Assembly (NCBI RefSeq): GCF_017591425.1
Contig: NW_024466512.1
Span: 13,829,001-13,893,000, forward strand
Direction: 5' to 3'
DNA length: 64,000 bases
Origin: Ochotona curzoniae
Taxonomy: Eukaryota; Chordata; Mammalia; Lagomorpha; Ochotonidae
Part shown: positions 36,904 through 48,900 of the stretch, one piece after another
Position numbering within the stretch: the first letter of the stretch is position 1
Layout of the letters: each line of letters begins with the position of its first letter
The notes under the pieces: generated by a model
What the model saw: only the letters and a program-made list of their open reading frames with translations
What the model was told of the DNA's origin: nothing
The model's database searches: none
Translations under genes and position numbers: made by a program

Positions 36904-38894
36904 ATATAAAAGTAAATAAAACTTTAAAGAAAACTGGCAAAAAAGTGTACATATAAGAGAAAAGGTCACAGATGCTTTAGCCAAAGAGCAATGATTTGGG
37001 GCCCCAGAGAAATAGTTGTTAGAGCCCTTTTCTTTGTTGAACAGTTTGCAAAGACCTCCATTTTCTCTACAGGGTGGGAATCTTGATCATTTGCTGCTGT
37101 AAAGCCAACCTTGAATTCTGAACTCTTTACACTCACACACATGTGATGGGTGATGCAATTAACAGTCCAAAGTGAAGCACAGTTATACACTTTTGCTGTC
37201 ATCAACATATTTAATACTCGAATCATCCTCTGGTATCTCTTATTTGAATCTTAATGTGCTGATTAACTTACTGGTAAAGCAGTTTCCAGCTCCATGATCA
37301 CATTAATATTAGAAAATTTTCTTTCTCCTTTGTCCTAAGGTCTTTTCCAAAATGTAGACTCTGCAGTTACTTCCATCGCTGAGCCTCAGCATGCTGTTGT
37401 GAGTGTGGCTATTTGTAAACCCTCTCACTTGTTTACTTTTGTACATGTTTGTGTCACTGGTAGTGGTGAGATTTCTGCTCAAAATTCAATCTGCGCCAAA
37501 AATCAATCCGCCCCAGGTCACAAAAGACAAGACAACAGTGATTTCAACAGGGAAAATGTTGACAAAATCTAGGTCTATGATTGGCAGTGTCGGCTTTGGA
37601 TACTTTATACAGAAAATGGGAGGCAGGAACTGAGAGGATTGTGGCATGTGGGAAAGCAGAAGTGTTGTCTGTATCCATTCTCTCTTTCAGGATACACACT
37701 CCAGATATTGTAAATTTGCCAGTCTCCTGGGTCACATTGTCCAGAACTGGGTCATGTGATTGTATTGGCTATAGGAACAGTTACAATATTAGGGAACATG
37801 ATTATCATAGTTGACTTAGTTATTTTGATTCAATCTTTGATCAGAGCTATGTAAGATCAGTCTGCACTGAATAAGAGGGAGGAAATATGTATTATACAGC
37901 AGACGCATTGCCAGCTGTGAAATCAATTCTACAAGCTACAGACCAATGAACTTGATGAGTTAAGTATTCTAGACTGTAGGCTCCAGGGGAGATTGTGGTG
38001 CAGTGTTCAGTTTTGTATCTAAAACAGAGTGTCTGGCGTGAAGTCGAAGATATGTAAATATTAACTGAATAAATATAACTGAATAAATAACCAAAGGAGC
38101 CTTGGAGGAAAGTAGATAAGAATATCATGGGTGCAGAAAGAACAAGGAATGCCAAACTATTTTCTTTAAAAGTTTTGGATGGAGTAACTGCTGTATGTTT
38201 GTATCTGGGGGATATCACAGGCATTTTTATCATTGGATTTTGGCAGGTCAGTTAACAACGTTCCCGCAATATTTATGCGTAGAACTACTACTTTGCTCAG
38301 ATATATCTATAGCAATTTGAATAAATATGCCCAGATAGGTTTCATTTATTGTATCTGGATCCCTTTGGAAGGAGGCCTATAAAACAAGGACTACTAGGAA
38401 GGCAGTATGAGTTGCTGGCAGGGATATGTGGGTCAGTAGGAAGAAGGCCTAGGTTCAAATTCCTTTCCCTCTATCTAACACCTGTGCTTCCCGGGGGCTT
38501 GGTGCTAATGTTACCATTCATTTCATTTCCACAAGTATTTTCTTTTTATTTTTGCCATAAGCTCCTGTCTTTTAAAAGGCCTTTTTTACAGTTTAAAAAA
38601 AAAAAAAAAACCACCATTTACCCACACACTCATATTTATGGCTTGTTAAGGTCTTAATTTCTTTGTGTAGTCAATTTGATAACCAGAATTGAACAATAGT
38701 GTAGGGTGAATTGACCAGTGATGAAATTTTTCAAAACTTCTATATCAGAATCTTTGTTTTGCCTTGTTTTGAAATATAGGAGAACTTCAAAAAAGTTCAT
38801 GGAAACATGGAATTAAAATATTACTTTGGGGGTTGGCAATGTTTCTGGTTCCTATTGGCGATGGTGTAGGCTGTTTGAATGGTTTTATATAAAC
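36904..38894. other. Intergenic before the SNRPB2 pseudogene
   Basis: Unique sequence with a poly-A run at about 38594-38611. It ends with a short mariner-like end (about 38780-38815) directly before the pseudogene. Confidence 0.55.
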
Positions 38895-39745
38895 ATAGAC
38901 GTCAGACCAAATCATACTATTTATTTTAATCACACGAATGACAAAATAGAGAAGAATTGGAGATCGCTCCATGCCCTGTTTTCCCAGTTTGGCCATGTGG
39001 TAGATCTTGTGGCATTGAGACCATGAAGATGAGGTGGGGGTAGGCTTTCTACTTCTAAGGAACTGGGCTCCTGCATAAATGCTTTCAGACAGTTACAAGG
39101 ATGTCCAGTTAATGGTAAACAAATGAGAATCCAGTTTGCAAAAACAGATTCTGATATCGTATCTAAAATGTGTGGTGCTTTTTTCTGACAAAGAAAAGAA
39201 AAGAAAAAAGCCAAGACTGTGGAACAAGCTGCAACAACCACGAACAACAGCCTGGCCTGCTCACACCGAATGCAGCTAATAACCAAGGAGACATAGCAAG
39301 CCCCAGGTTCCTGTTACCTTTCAAACTACACTTTATTTCTTAATAGCTTTATTGAGAGAGACTAATGATATGGTGTCATCCATGCTGTTTAATCAGTTAC
39401 TTCGTCTCAAGGAGCTACGTTTGGTACCAGGGAGACATGACATTGCTTTCATTGAGTTGGAAGATGATGGGCATAAAGAAAAAATGATGGGCAAGTGGGA
39501 GCTGCCAGGGATGCCTCACAAGGATTTAAGATCCCAGGCCGTGAAGATCACCTGTGCCAAGAAGCGACATGTGGGGTAGTCCTCTCGGAAGTGCCTAGTG
39601 TCACTGACAGTGTCTGTATTGATATCGTTGTCGGTGTGGGGGAGTGGCATTTTTGTGAAGGACTTAAAAACTAATCTAACCTTAGTGAATGTGAAATACG
39701 AATGTCTTAATTTTGTACAATAAATTTTTATTCGTATTCTGTATA
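38895..39745 (+). pseudogene. SNRPB2P: Processed pseudogene of SNRPB2 (U2 snRNP B'')
   Basis: The parent encodes a two-RRM protein that binds U2 snRNA stem-loop IV. The copy is intronless. The former start codon is ATA at 38895. The first RRM follows, with RPNHTIYF and then LFSQFGHVVDLVAL, until a one-base loss near 39018 breaks the frame. Later pieces match AKTDSDI, the lysine-rich linker (39190-39215), EQAATTTN and TPNAAN. The second RRM is readable at 39352-39564 with SMLFNQ, RLVPGRHDIAF and KITCAKK. The parental stop is changed to CGA. An AATAAA signal lies at 39719-39724 in the 3' UTR-like part. HVVDLVAL fits B'' better than the paralogue U1A. Many in-frame stops and indels make it dead. 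The 3' limit is approximate. Confidence 0.9.
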
Positions 39746-40530
39746 AAATATTTGCTTTTGTTAAATAAGTGTTGTACAATTATAGATATGTGAGTTATGA
39801 GGAGAAAGAATTCTGAAAATGTTTTCATTCAATACTTGAGGCTGCTGCTGCTTCATCTTCTGTGTATTTTTGATGAAAGCTCACTGTCATTCCTACGTTT
39901 GATCTGCTGTAGTGTTACGTATTTTTCCTCCTGATAGTTTTTATGATTCCATTTTTATCCCTGGTTTCAAGCGATTTAATTGTGACACTCTTTGGCATAG
40001 CTTTTTTTTTTTTTTAATCATATTCCTAGTCAGTTTGTTGAGTTCTCCTATTTGCAAATTTATAATTTTCATACACTTTGAAATTCCAACCATTATTTGT
40101 TCAGTTGGTTGTAAGTTCTCCTGGATTCTTTCCCATCTCTTACTTCTCCTTCACTTTTGGGACTCTAATTATCTGTTTACTAAGTTCACAGATATACTGT
40201 TCATTTTAATTTTCGGGCTTTTTTCATTCAGTCATTAATTTTACATAGTTTCTGTCACAATGTCTTAAAGTTTCTTATTTTTTCTTTGTCCGTGTTGACT
40301 CTGCTGTTAATCTTTTAGTGGACACTGTGTGCGTACACGTTCACACCAAAAACCTACACAGTGCTTATATAATCCTTGCCCTGGTTTGATTATTTTTTAC
40401 CTGAAGATTTTCTGCATCTTTATTTAACATAATCGATCTCTTTAGATATACTGAATATAGTTATAATTATGTCCTTAATATCATTTTGTACTAGTATTAT
40501 GATCTTTGTCATTTCTAGTACTTTAACATT

Positions 40531-40826
40531 TTTAAAAAGAGACTTATTTATTGAAAGACAGAAACAAAGAGAGGCAGAGATTGAAAGATAGAAAAGGAGA
40601 GAAAGAGAGAGAGAGAGCTTCCATCTGTTGGTTTATTTCCCCAGATTGCTATGACAGCCAGGAACTTCACCACTGTGTCCTGAATGGCAGGGGCCCAAAT
40701 AGCTGAGACACCTGCTGCTTCTGCGGGCACTGGATCACAAGTGGAGCATCCACGACTTGAGTTGGTGCTCATATGGAATGCCATTGCAAGTGGTAGCCTA
40801 GCACATTGTGCTACAGTGTCAATCCC
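40531..40826 (-). mobile_element. C-type SINE, antisense, inside an old L1
   Basis: The left side has GAGACTTATTTATTGAAAGA and an (AG)n run. The right side has CTCATATGGAATGCC and ACATTGTGCTACAGTG. Confidence 0.75.
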
Positions 40827-40837
40827 TTTTAGTTGGG

Positions 40838-41144
40838 CAGATTTACATAAAAAAGGAGAGACAGAGAAAGATAGATCTTCTGTCTGTTGGTTCACTCACC
40901 AAATGGCTGCAGTGGCCGGACATAAGCCAATCCAAAGCCAGGAGACAGGACCAGGAGATTCTTCCAGGTCTCCCATGTGGGTGCAAGGTCCCAAGGACCT
41001 GGCCATCATCCTTCACCCTTTTTCCAGACCATAAACATGGAGCTGGAGCAGAAGCGGAGCAGCTAGGACACAAATCTGTGCCCATATGGGATGCTGGCAT
41101 TTGAAGTTGGAGGACTGGCCTATTGAGCCAAGATGCCAGCCCCC
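40838..41144 (-). mobile_element. C-type SINE, antisense, inside an old L1
   Basis: Adjacent to the previous copy. GTCTCCCATGTGGGTGCAAG, CCCATATGGGATGCTGGC and the end GATGCCAGCCCC are clear. Confidence 0.82.
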
Positions 41145-41625
41145 ATCGGATTTTTGTTTTCTTCTCACTAAGAATCATTTTCTTCTGCTTCTTTTCTCAT
41201 GCCAGGTAATTTTGATTAGATGCTAGACATTGTGAATTTACCTTATTGAGTGCTAAATATTTTTGATAGAACTACGTCTATGCTTATTGGGGGATATTTT
41301 ATTCTTGCAAACACTTTTATTCTTTCATGGTTGGCCTTTGAGATTTGTTAAGCAGCAATGGAGTAGCATTTACTTGCAGACTAATTTTGCCCCACTACTC
41401 AGGGCGTGACTGCTCAGGTCAGGCTGAATGCCTGGATCAGGTCCTATTCCTGGTCCTCTGTAGTGCCTGGACACCTTTCAACTCTGTCTTGTGGGAAAAG
41501 GAATAATTCCTTGTTAATGCCAGCTCAAGCCCCTTTTCCATCCTTTCTTTGTATGTGATTTTTCTCTGGCCTTGCTTAGCTGTCTCACATGAATGTGCTA
41601 ATGATTAGAGTCTAAGATTGTAGCT

Positions 41626-41850
41626 GGAAGTGTCAGCGTTGCAGTGTGGCATGCTAAGCTACTGCTTGCTGGCGTCCCATATTATAATGTTGGTTCTAGT
41701 CCTGCCTGACAGCCTCCTGAGTGACGCAGGTGGAGTTTCTGGTTCCTTGTTTCAGTCTGGTGTTATGGTCCTTCGGGGGTGCGAAGCGGTAGATGAGAGA
41801 TCTTTTTCTCTCCATCATTCTGCCTTCCAAGTACACAAATCTCAGAGAAG
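41626..41850 (+). mobile_element. C-type SINE remnant, sense
   Basis: Diverged. CTGGCGTCCCATATTATAAT and GGTAGATGAGAGATCTTTTT recall the family. Confidence 0.5.
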
Positions 41851-42170
41851 ATTTTCTCTCAAAAATGATTTTCTGCAATTCCCCACAGCACCTTCTTTCC
41901 CTCTGTGGCTTCCTCCTTGCTGCAGCTCTCAGCTCCAGGTTGTCTGGTCTCCTTGTTTTATCTTCTTAACTCAGTGAGTCGGCTTAGCTCTTTGAGAATG
42001 GAGCTGGGCAACCCCTTGAGGTGGTAAACTAAGGCAGGTATGAGTCTTAGCTGCTTCCCGTCCTAGGTGGTTACTGTTTATACCGCTGCAGGGCACTCTT
42101 GTTTTAAAGCCATTATCTAATATTTGCCTGTTTCTTTTTCTTTCTTTCCCCCCCACCCCAGTAGTTTCAG

Positions 42171-43814
42171 GGAGGAGAGCAAATTCAGTTCTCTTACTCT
42201 GGGTTGTCTAGGCTGGCTAGATTGGATTGTCATAAATTATTGTAATTCTTGTGCTAAGGGTGTCATCTATTTCCAAAACAAACTCATTAAGTAACCTGAA
42301 ACATCTGGCATTGCAATCCACCTCCCCAAAATGTGCAGCAACCCTTATGCAATGACTTGTTACAGAAGAGCTGCCTACCAGGGACTCTGTGTAAGACGAT
42401 CCAATTTCCCACTCTGGCTCACTTCGCAACACTCCTGTGCCACCTTCTCATTTCACTTCTTCAGCCGCATGCGCGGTGACCTCAAACCCCGAGGCTTTTC
42501 TCAGTGTTCTTCCCCTCTTTCCTTGTCAGGGACCAGTAATCACGCACCCAATTTCATTATGTTTTGGAATAGGAGCTCATTTTATCCTGGTGTGCATGCA
42601 GTCCTTGGGAACTTTGATGTGTGCTTGCTGGAAAGGTGTGTGTAAGATTGAATAGAGCTGGGACCTTGGACTGCAAAAATGTGAATATTCTATTCCTGTT
42701 ATCTCAGATCGGTGCAGAGGACAATATTTGCAGTTTAGAATGGAAGTATACACAGAAGTTGAAAGGTCAAGGAAAGCATTCTTGGCTTTTCTTGTTCCTC
42801 CCCCTTCAGCAAATATTTATTTAGTATTTACTTTAACACTGACAGACAGACTCAAAATGTGGCACCAATGTAAATCCACGGTGATTTCACAGGAGAACAT
42901 GGTTACTGAGGGCTGGAGCCTCTGGGAAGAGCCGTAGAACCAGTTCAGGAATGCACTATAGAATTGCAGGGAGGATGGCAGGAACCGAAGTAGGAGTGTG
43001 GGTGTGTCAGCACCTATGGGCTGTGAAGAGACAAGGGCGGGGGGGGGGGGAGAGTAAGAGGGAGAAAGGGGTGGAGAGCCTTCCTCAGAAGAATGGGAGA
43101 GTGGCCTTTGGGTGGGGGCTTCCTGCGCCAGGCTTGGGAGCGGAGCTTTTGGTGAGCTGTGGGTGGAGGGTGGCTGGCATGGACATGCATGGATGTTTGT
43201 TCTGGATGCAGGATTAGGGTTACTGTGTGCAGAAGGGACAGGGCTGGACATAGGACTTGATTATCTCTCCACCTGCAGATCCTTGTTCATGCTGAAGGCT
43301 TCTTGCTTGCTTCTCATTTCCTCCTTTTGATGACCCTGGCCTTGGCAATGGCGTGACAAATAGTGTGAAAGAACCTTCTCGTGCCTGGTGCCATTTTGTG
43401 TGAGGGGCTAACGGTAGGCAAAATTGCACTCAGACTCCTTTGAGCCTTTAAAGACATCCGTTTTTTTTTCTCGCTGTAAATCACAAATTATGGTTGCATT
43501 TTTATAGGCTACAAAATGTTAAGACTTACAAATTAGATCAATGAAAGCTCAGTAACACATCCAGCTCCCCAAACATTTGTGTGTGTGATTTTGAAATGTA
43601 CACAACATTATTCTTTATGGTTGGCACTGCCCACTGTGGTATCTCCCAAAGCGAGAGGGGGACACTTGGTCTTCTTAAAGGGAGTGTGTCAAACACCTTC
43701 TCTTTTCAATCCTATTTTCTTCCTCAACCACAAAGGTCCCCAGTCCTTTTTGGAGCAATTGCACACAGGAATCCCCGCCTCTCCTGTCCCTCCTAAAGTC
43801 ACACATCTACATGC
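42171..43814. other. Upstream flank of the GPAM promoter
   Basis: Apart from the G-run at 43035-43050, no repeat or exon is seen. It may hold distal regulatory sequence, but nothing can be named by eye. Confidence 0.5.
43035..43050. repeat. G-run (GGGC followed by 12 G)
   Basis: A G-homopolymer within a longer G-rich purine strand (to about 43075), roughly 0.8 kb upstream of the CpG island. Confidence 0.9.
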
Positions 43815-44350
43815 CAACCCCACAGTCCACGCATGCGCTCCCACGGGCGGACTGAGGCAGGCACGCCCTCTCTGATAGCCCGGGCAGCGTGGTCCATCCT
43901 CGGCCACCCACACCCTCGCCTGCACCCATCCCACTTCCAGGCCCACGCACCACGCGCCGGGCCCCGCCTCCCTGCCCAGCCACTCCGGCGCGGCGCCCGC
44001 GTCATCAGGCCGCGACAGTGCTGCAGGCACTGGCAGCAGCGTGAAGTGCTGGCAGCGCGGGCCGCTGAAGCCGGAGCTGCCTGGCCGGGTGGAGACGCAG
44101 GGCTGTGGGAGGCTGCGCAGGCGAGCGCCGGGACAGGTGCGTCCTTGCCCTTCTTCTACCGACCTGGCACGACTCCTGCAAGGGGCCGGGCTCTGCGGGT
44201 CCCCCTACCCTGGCCCGAGCCCCGGAGTTCCCTCTGAGAAATGGGCCGGGCTCATGCTGGCATGGGCACCAGGGAGACCAGGCTGCTGCAGGACGGGTTC
44301 GCAGGGGGAGAAGGGAGCTCCTTGTGGACCCAGATGCCCGCCGCTGGGGG
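43815..44350 (+). promoter_or_regulatory. GPAM: CpG-rich promoter region of GPAM
   Basis: This is the only dense CpG cluster in the window. It lies about 1.7 kb upstream of the first coding exon, in the right orientation. It contains an NRF1-like half-palindrome GCATGCGC at 43831-43838 and a GC box CCCCGCCTCC at 43962-43971. I see no TATA box near the likely start, which fits a broad CpG promoter. GPAM is known to respond to insulin through SREBP-1c and to carbohydrate through ChREBP. I did not find a convincing E-box or sterol element by eye, so the link to those factors is family knowledge only. Confidence 0.75.
44000..44136 (+). other. GPAM: Probable GPAM non-coding exon 1 (5' UTR)
   Basis: A strong donor, CAG followed by GTGCGT, lies at 44136/44137 inside the CpG island. 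It is the best exon 1 end upstream of the start-codon exon. The 5' limit given is an estimate, because no transcription start can be read directly. GPAM genes are known to have untranslated first exons and alternative promoters, so other first exons could exist that I cannot see. The open frames crossing this GC-rich area are not supported as protein. Confidence 0.55.
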
Positions 44351-45829
44351 GGATGCTGAGGTGGCAGGGGTGCCATGGCAGCAGCTGGGACCGGAGGTCA
44401 TCCCTTGGCAGTGACCACCGAGGGTTGCTCTGCGTGCTCCCTGCGCCCCATGCTGCGCTGGGCACTTGGTGCCCTTGCTGGGTCCTGGTGGCCATCTGGG
44501 GAGCTAGGATCCACCTGTGCCTGTTTCCCAGATGGGGAGACCAAGGCATGGGAGTTTGAGCAGCTGGCGCAGGCTCACATTCCCACGGATGGCCAGCAGT
44601 GCGGGATTTAGACCTGGGGCCGATCCCCTGCCCGCCTCTCTGCGCTTCTCACGGTCCGCCCCGGGCCAGAGCTGAGCCTCTAGGATGTTTTTTCTTTTTC
44701 TTTTCTGCTTTTTTTTTTTTTCCCTCTGTTGACCTTGGGTAACCCCTGTGGGGAGGGGAGAGAGGAGCGTGGGCTTCCTATTGGCACACACTCTGCTCCC
44801 TTCATCTCTCGGCCCCTTGTCTTCTCCGGTGGCAGCGGCTCCCCCTGTTGAATGGACACTTGGCACCGGAAACGCACAGGCCAGCGCTGAATTTTTGCTG
44901 TAGGATACAGAGGACTTTCTGCCCTGCCAGGTGCCCCGCTTTGCTCCTCTCTGCGCTCGCCGAGTTAGATTGTTACTAATTCTACTGCATAGTTAAGGAC
45001 AGAATACAGGACCAGCAGCGGTTGCGGCAAACCCATATGGGGAATGAGCAGAAATCACAATATCCCCTCAAGGGAATATGTTTACCTTGCACCTGACTGT
45101 CCAGATGGGAAAGGCCAAATCACAGCCAAAAGCTAAAGTAATCCAAGGATAGAGATTACGCTAAGAAGCTTTTGTATTTTAGGGTAGCAGGCGGCTATTC
45201 TTGGAGTTCATTCTTACCTAAGATTTTCTTTTAGAGTGTAAAAAGGCTTACAGATAAGAATGGAAATGGATAAATCAGTTATTCCAAAACAATTTTTATT
45301 TTTTTGTGCTTTATAGTTAAGTGTAAAAACATCGTTCCTTTTAAGGTATGCATGCAAAAAAATTCAAGAGCTTCATTCAGTTTCAGTGGAAAACTCAATT
45401 GCCATTTTGGTTTTCACACTGCAAAATATATTTGAGGCAAAATTCCCTGTGGGTTAAAACATGTCGGTTGTGGGCATGTATGTAACAGGTGTTTAAATAA
45501 ACACGTGTGTTCATCCTGCTTCAAAGTGTTTGATTATTAACAAGAATGAAATGATCCTCTTTTGTCTGAAATACATTTGCAGATAACTTTTCATAGCTAT
45601 TTTTTCTAGAGGTCTACAATAAGGCCAGTTTTTTTGAGTTTATATAAATGGGTCAACGTCAATTTTTGCATCGTGACTCAATATGGTAGTGGTATTGCAA
45701 TATCATTTGCTATCCTGTCATAGTGCAAAATAATGGAGGGGTTAGCTTTTTGAGTTCTGACACTTGCTGTCTGGGTTTCCCATGAGCTTGAGTGGTATAT
45801 ATGTATATATATGTATGTTCTTTTTATAG
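44137..45829 (+). other. GPAM: GPAM intron 1
   Basis: The intron is GT-AG, about 1.7 kb. The first 500 bases stay GC-rich. A MIR-like fragment in antisense lies at about 44530-44615, and a T-rich run (TTTTTCTTTTTC and a following poly-T) at about 44690-44722. The rest is AT-rich unique sequence. An alternating AT/GT stretch sits at 45797-45816, shortly before the acceptor at 45828-45829, and the polypyrimidine tract there is short. No gene is seen inside. Confidence 0.6.
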
Positions 45830-45960
45830 CGCATGATTTGGGAGTTACACTTGGTGACATGGATGAGTCGGCACTGACCCTGGGCACAATAGATGTTTCT
45901 TATCTTCCCAATTCCTCGGACTATAGTCTTGGTCGATGCAAACATGCGAATGAGGAATGG
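45830..45960 (+). CDS. GPAM: GPAM exon with start codon (coding part 45859-45960)
   Basis: The acceptor TTTTTATAG ends at 45829 and the donor GTAAGT begins at 45961. The exon has 29 nt of 5' UTR, then ATG at 45859. The start is in a strong context, with G at -3 and G at +4. The exon codes residues 1-34, beginning MDESALTLGTIDVSYLP and ending NEEW, which is the known amino end of GPAT1. Phase at the 3' end is 0. In GPAT1 the amino terminus faces the cytosol. Confidence 0.96.
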
Positions 45961-48900
45961 GTAAGTGTCTTGCAAGCGTTGAAGAATTCAGCCTAGGATG
46001 TTCATTTTGGTGTATTAGAGCCGGAAAGATTGGCAGCAGTGTGCATCCGAGGGAGGTTAATAGCTACAGAAACTGTGTTTATCAGGTCTAATAAATGTCA
46101 GGGTTTGGGGTATTAATTGGGAAGAAAACAGCCGATTATGTTAAAAGACGAAAGCTCTTGCGTGGGAGAAAGAAACCCTGATTTGTATTCAGTGGGGTGA
46201 TAATAAAGAAATTTTTTTTCTTTCTCTTGTTATGTATTTGCCACAGTTATGTTCAGTCAGCAGGAGTTTTATATTGGAAATAAACCTCAAATAAGAAATT
46301 GTACAGAGGGCATAGATAGTATTATTTTTCATATTTCATCAAAACCTGGTATGTTTTCAATATTATCTCAAACAATGTTGCTTTAATTTTTTTCCCCTTA
46401 TTTTGAGAATTTTATTTCTGCGAGATTTGAGCAAGTGATTACATAAAATCAGGAGAAAATTTTTTAGACCAGTAAATCTGGGTCTGACTCTAAATTCCAG
46501 CTTTTAAAATCTCTTGATAGGATCTAGGAGTGTTATGTGAGTTTACATTGTTTATATATAAAGTTAAATATTTTTAGCTGTGGTATTATAACTTCTTACT
46601 ACTAGGACCCCTGTAGTTCTGTTGTGGGAGTGGCTTACAAGGAGGGAAGGCTAACTGTTGCAGTGTTGGGATCCAGAAGTCTGAAGTTATTCCTGTTGCT
46701 CTGTCAGCAGCCCACGTGACCACCCACGACTTAGTTTTCAAGGCTTTGAATGCTGCCCGGAACGTGATGTGGTCGTGGTTACTGGTTACTATTCTTAGGC
46801 CCTGAATTTTCTTTTCTGTCCCAAGCTTATGTCTGAGTATTGGTTATGGGTGGAGGCAGCCCTTCAATAAAAGCCACCCTGTGAAACAGATGTGGGCAGA
46901 CAAGGTGCTGAGGTTTGTCTTGTACAGAAATGTCTTCCTTTTAGAGATTAGGTGGCCAAGTATCATTTTCTTGCCACTTACGCAGTCTTTCTCCTTAACG
47001 TTTATTAGGGTGAGTGTGGTTTCAGATCCACCTTCTTCAGGTCTGCGACCCTAAAATGGAAAGAAAGCCTGATGAGTCGGAAGAGGCCGTTTGTCGGAAG
47101 GTGCTGCTACGTCTGCACTCCCCAGAGCTGGGTAAGAACAGTGCTGTGTGCACAACTGCTAACACACAATGAAAGATGTGGCACAGGCTCTTCACTCGGA
47201 ATACGTAACTTCCTCAGACCCCTATTTGGAAGCCAAATATTCCTTGTAAAATGTTGACTCAGTTTTTTCTTTCCATTGACATATTGAGTAAATATTAATC
47301 CCGTAACCAATACTTGTTAATATTCTGATTATTTTGTAGTTTTAGTGTGATTTTTGGAGGGTGACTAGGTCTGATTTTTAGTTAGCTCTTCTAAAGAGTT
47401 AGTGGGAAGCTTCATGTAACTTCTACATGTTCTGGATTCTTTTTTTTTTTTTTTCTTATTTTGTTTTAATAACACGATTTAATAGGCACTGGGGTTTTCC
47501 TTCCTTCTCCAAGTTTTCTCCCCTCCCCACTGGTTTCCTCTCCAGTTTTACAATGGATGTCTTTCATGAGCATTCCTGAGTCCATCATGCTGCCACTGAG
47601 GTGTCTCCCAACAGTGCAGACAGGGACAGAGTTGGTAGATTTAAAAATTTTATATTTGTAAACCTTTACATGTTTCAGACATTTATTTTACTTGAAAGAA
47701 TTACAGAGGGACAGGTGGCAACTTCCATCTGCTAGTTCACTCCCCAAACAGCCACAGCAGCTAAAGCTGAGCCAGGCTGAAGGCAGGAGCCAGTGGCTTT
47801 TTTCTGGGGCTCCCATGTGGGTGCAGGGGGCCTAAGGACTTAAGCCATCCTCTGCTGCTTTCCCAGGACATTAGCAGGGAGCTGGATTGGAAACAGAGCA
47901 GCAGGGACATGAGCTGGCGTCTGTATGCAGTGCTGGTGCCACAAGTGGGGACTTAACCCACACTGCCGTACCAGCCCCAGCAAACCCTCAGGTTAAAAAA
48001 AGAGAGAGAGAGAGAGAGCTACGAGAGAGGGCAGGCGGGGATGAGAGGGAGAGAGGGATCGAGCAGACACTGATCTTCTGTCTCGTACTTCACTACCCAG
48101 ACACACACAGCAGCAGGACTGGCCAACCTGCGACAGACAGCTTTGAAGTCTCTGTGTGTCTGCCACGTGTGTGAGACAGTGACCCAAGCAGTTAACTCAC
48201 CCTCCGCTGCCTTCCGGGCTACGTTACCCACCCTCTGCTGCCTTCTGGGTTACATTAGCAGGGATGCCGAGTTGCTTGTGGAGGTGCTGGGACTGCAGCC
48301 TACATTGTAATATGAGATGAAGCATCCCAGACAGCAGCTGAACCTACTGGCCATCATGGCCACCCCAGATGCTGGACTGCAGCACTGAATGTTAGAATCC
48401 TACCAAGAGGCGGGGAAGATAGTGGAACCCAAGGAGAAGTAAAGCTGTAGCTCTGCTTTTGAGAAGATCCTGATGTTTGAATGTCTGTTGCTATAATCAT
48501 GAAGAAAGCACTAAAGTGTGAGGATGAAAGTTGAAGAAGGATCATGTGTGTATTTTGGTGTAAAATGCAAGCCAGACAGTATCCCCCACATTTCTGTGCA
48601 TTGTTTATGAAGACTTGACTGGCTGACAGGTGCTTCTTCGGGCAGTTGGCAGGGCCATGTTAGCACGGGAATGTAGGACTGCATGTCCTGAGGTTGCTGA
48701 GGTTTTAGTAATGTGTTTCTTGATGGTAAGCTTTGTGGGTGGGACAGTCGTAGGGATGCAGAAGATCTGCCAACGTCGTGCCTGCTATCTACAGAGGTTG
48801 CTCCTAGGCTGTGTGACAGGCTAACTGCTGTGGGAGTTTTCCATTTGGACTGGCTTGGCAGGAAGCAAAATTCTGAGCGTGCTATAAAGCGATTTCTTAA

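Larger units (their letters stand above)
39880..42170. mobile_element. Old L1-derived block broken by three SINEs
   Basis: T-rich sequence at 39880-40530 resumes after the SINE pair at 41145 (with GGTAATTTTGATTAGATGCT and AGACATTGTGAATTTACC), both like old mammalian L1. It seems to continue past a third SINE remnant to about 42170. Strand and subfamily are not certain by eye; antisense is likelier. Confidence 0.55.

Noticed and set aside
39352..39579. RRM-like open frame that could be taken for a gene
   Set aside because: It is one readable piece of the broken SNRPB2 pseudogene, with stops and frameshifts on its upstream side.
1..43814. A second protein-coding gene upstream of GPAM
   Set aside because: I searched both strands for exon-like conserved peptides with splice sites and found only the SNRPB2 pseudogene. 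Short unfamiliar exons cannot be ruled out by eye.
44041..44559. 172-codon open frame in the CpG island
   Set aside because: GC-rich DNA has few stops. The frame crosses the inferred exon 1 donor and does not join the GPAM frame.
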